From Echinicola sp. 20G (GTDB lineage: Bacteria > Bacteroidota > Bacteroidia > Cytophagales > Cyclobacteriaceae), in the NCBI RefSeq assembly GCF_015533855.1, contig NZ_AP024154.1, positions 5,539,501-5,603,500 on the forward strand: a stretch of 64,000 bases of DNA, in the 5' to 3' direction. The position numbers and the translations under genes were made by a program. Of this stretch, positions 63,106 to 64,000 are shown piece after piece. The notes beneath the pieces are model-generated. The model was not told the origin of the DNA, ran no database searches, and saw only the letters and a list, made by a program, of their open reading frames with translations. Each line of letters begins with the position of its first letter. The stretch's first letter is position 1.

Positions 63106-64000
63106 TTAATTATTTTGATATGATTTTATTTCTTCTAAACATAGTGCTTGAACATCAGCTCCTTCTAACCAGGATTGATGCCAGTTTATAATTCTCTCCA
63201 AGGTATCCCCTACATGCCAATTAGGAGTCCATTTAAGTTCATAAGCAGCTTTGGAACAATCTAATTTTAGCAATTGCGCTTCATGGGGATTTGCTTGCTC
63301 ATCCAATTTCCAAGAAGCACCTTCTCCCCACAAATCTACCATAGTATTTAGGATCCATTCCACAGTTTTACAATCCTGATCTTGGGGACCAAAATTCCAA
63401 CCTTCAGCATATTTTGATCCATGATGATACAAGGCTTCTGCTAATACCAAGTAGCCTGACAATGGTTCCAGAACATGCTGCCAAGGGCGTGTGGCAATTG
63501 GGTTCCTAACAATAACTTCCTCTTTCTTTTCAAAAGCTTTAAGAATATCAGGAACCAACCTATCTTCCGCCCAATCTCCCCCTCCTATCACATTCCCTGC
63601 TCTAGCCGAAGCGATGGCTGCACTACCCTGATCATGAAAAAATGATCTTTTATAAGCTGAAGTCACCAGTTCCGCACAGCCTTTACTACTACTATAGGGG
63701 TCATGGCCTCCCATAGCTTCATTTTCCCGATAGCCCCAATGCCATTCCCTATTTTCATAGCACTTATCAGTTGTAACAGAAACTATTGCTTTCAAGTGGC
63801 TACAATGCCGTGCCGCTTCCAATACATTTGCTGTCCCGATCACATTGGTCATATAGGTATCTATAGGTTCCTTATAGGAAAGTCTCACCAAGGGTTGTGC
63901 CGCCATATGGATGAGCACATCTGGATTAAAAGCTCTCATACTTGCTTTTAATCTTTCCAAGTCTCTTATATCTCCATCTTCAGACTGCATACCTCCGGCC
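63106..64000 (-). CDS. rfbG: CDP-glucose 4,6-dehydratase, 5' truncated by window edge
   Basis: The frame is open to the window end; an ATG at 63990 is inside the gene (the codons before it read on in frame). About 298 residues are visible of an expected 355-360, so the N-terminal GxxGFxG cofactor site is outside. Visible motifs are LIHMAAQPLVRLSYKEPIDT, SVTTDKCYENREWHWGYREN, DPYSSSKGCAELV with the YxxxK pair, and RAGNVIGGGDWAEDRLVPD, diagnostic for RfbG rather than RfbB or Gmd. It makes CDP-4-keto-6-deoxyglucose, the substrate of RfbH, whose gene begins one base downstream. The rfbF cytidylyltransferase is expected beyond the window. Confidence 0.93.
   Translation of the reverse strand, partial: AGGMQSEDGDIRDLERLKASMRAFNPDVLIHMAAQPLVRLSYKEPIDTYMTNVIGTANVLEAARHCSHLKAIVSVTTDKCYENREWHWGYRENEAMGGHDPYSSSKGCAELVTSAYKRSFFHDQGSAAIASARAGNVIGGGDWAEDRLVPDILKAFEKKEEVIVRNPIATRPWQHVLEPLSGYLVLAEALYHHGSKYAEGWNFGPQDQDCKTVEWILNTMVDLWGEGASWKLDEQANPHEAQLLKLDCSKAAYELKWTPNWHVGDTLERIINWHQSWLEGADVQALCLEEIKSYQNN

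Overview
The window looks like the chromosome of a Bacteroidota member, probably order Cytophagales and perhaps family Cyclobacteriaceae. The evidence is a SusC/SusD pair with a BT_3987-type (DUF1735) lipoprotein, several lipobox lipoproteins, AT-rich spacers, and candidate promoters matching the Bacteroidota -7 element TAnnTTTG. The family-level placement is inference; no rRNA or tRNA gene was seen. Nearly everything between 3 and 64 kb concerns building, exporting or trimming surface polysaccharide.

Layout. (1) 1-3 kb: the N-terminal part of a secreted FAD oxidoreductase and an FdhF/YdeP-type molybdopterin oxidoreductase. (2) 3.1-15.4 kb: a pyruvyl-transferase-family gene, divergent from a plus-strand Wzx/Wzy cluster (module 1) that holds a flippase, five glycosyltransferases, a polymerase, a secreted beta-helix protein and an initiating sugar-phosphate transferase, closed by two hairpin terminators. 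(3) 15.6-23.8 kb: a glycan-uptake locus with SusC, SusD, a DUF1735 lipoprotein and a GH43 lipoprotein. (4) 24-33.2 kb: a 2H phosphoesterase, two paralogous 360-codon lipoproteins, an outer-membrane barrel, a WecA/MraY-type transferase, and two genes that look like the C- and N-terminal halves of one YjbH/GfcD-type protein. Long noncoding blocks here are built from degenerate 7-nt repeats. (5) 33.2-43.5 kb, minus strand (module 2): gmd, flippase, EpsG-like polymerase, GT2, GT4, CapA, WecG/TagA, acetyltransferase, ATP-grasp and polysaccharide deacetylase. (6) 43.5-45.2 kb: a 1.7-kb noncoding spacer with paired-hairpin repeats. (7) 45.2-64 kb, minus strand (module 3): rfbG (cut by the window edge), rfbH, a 4-reductase candidate, flippase, several glycosyltransferases, pyruvyl transferase, polymerase, Wzi, a secreted hyaluronidase-like (GH56-like) protein, Wza and the Wzc tyrosine kinase.

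How it works together. Modules 1, 2 and 3 each carry their own flippase and polymerase, so at least three Wzx/Wzy-type repeat units may be made. Only one Wza/Wzc export pair is visible, so it may be shared or others may lie elsewhere. Module 3 can make CDP-4-keto-3,6-dideoxyglucose and probably reduces it to a CDP-3,6-dideoxyhexose. gmd supplies GDP-4-keto-6-deoxymannose. The YjbH halves, Wzi, the outer-membrane barrel and the lipoproteins would act at the outer membrane.

Most interesting items: the GH56-like protein between wza and wzi, the split YjbH, the heptad-repeat spacers, and the two-hairpin repeats around 43.6-45.1 kb.
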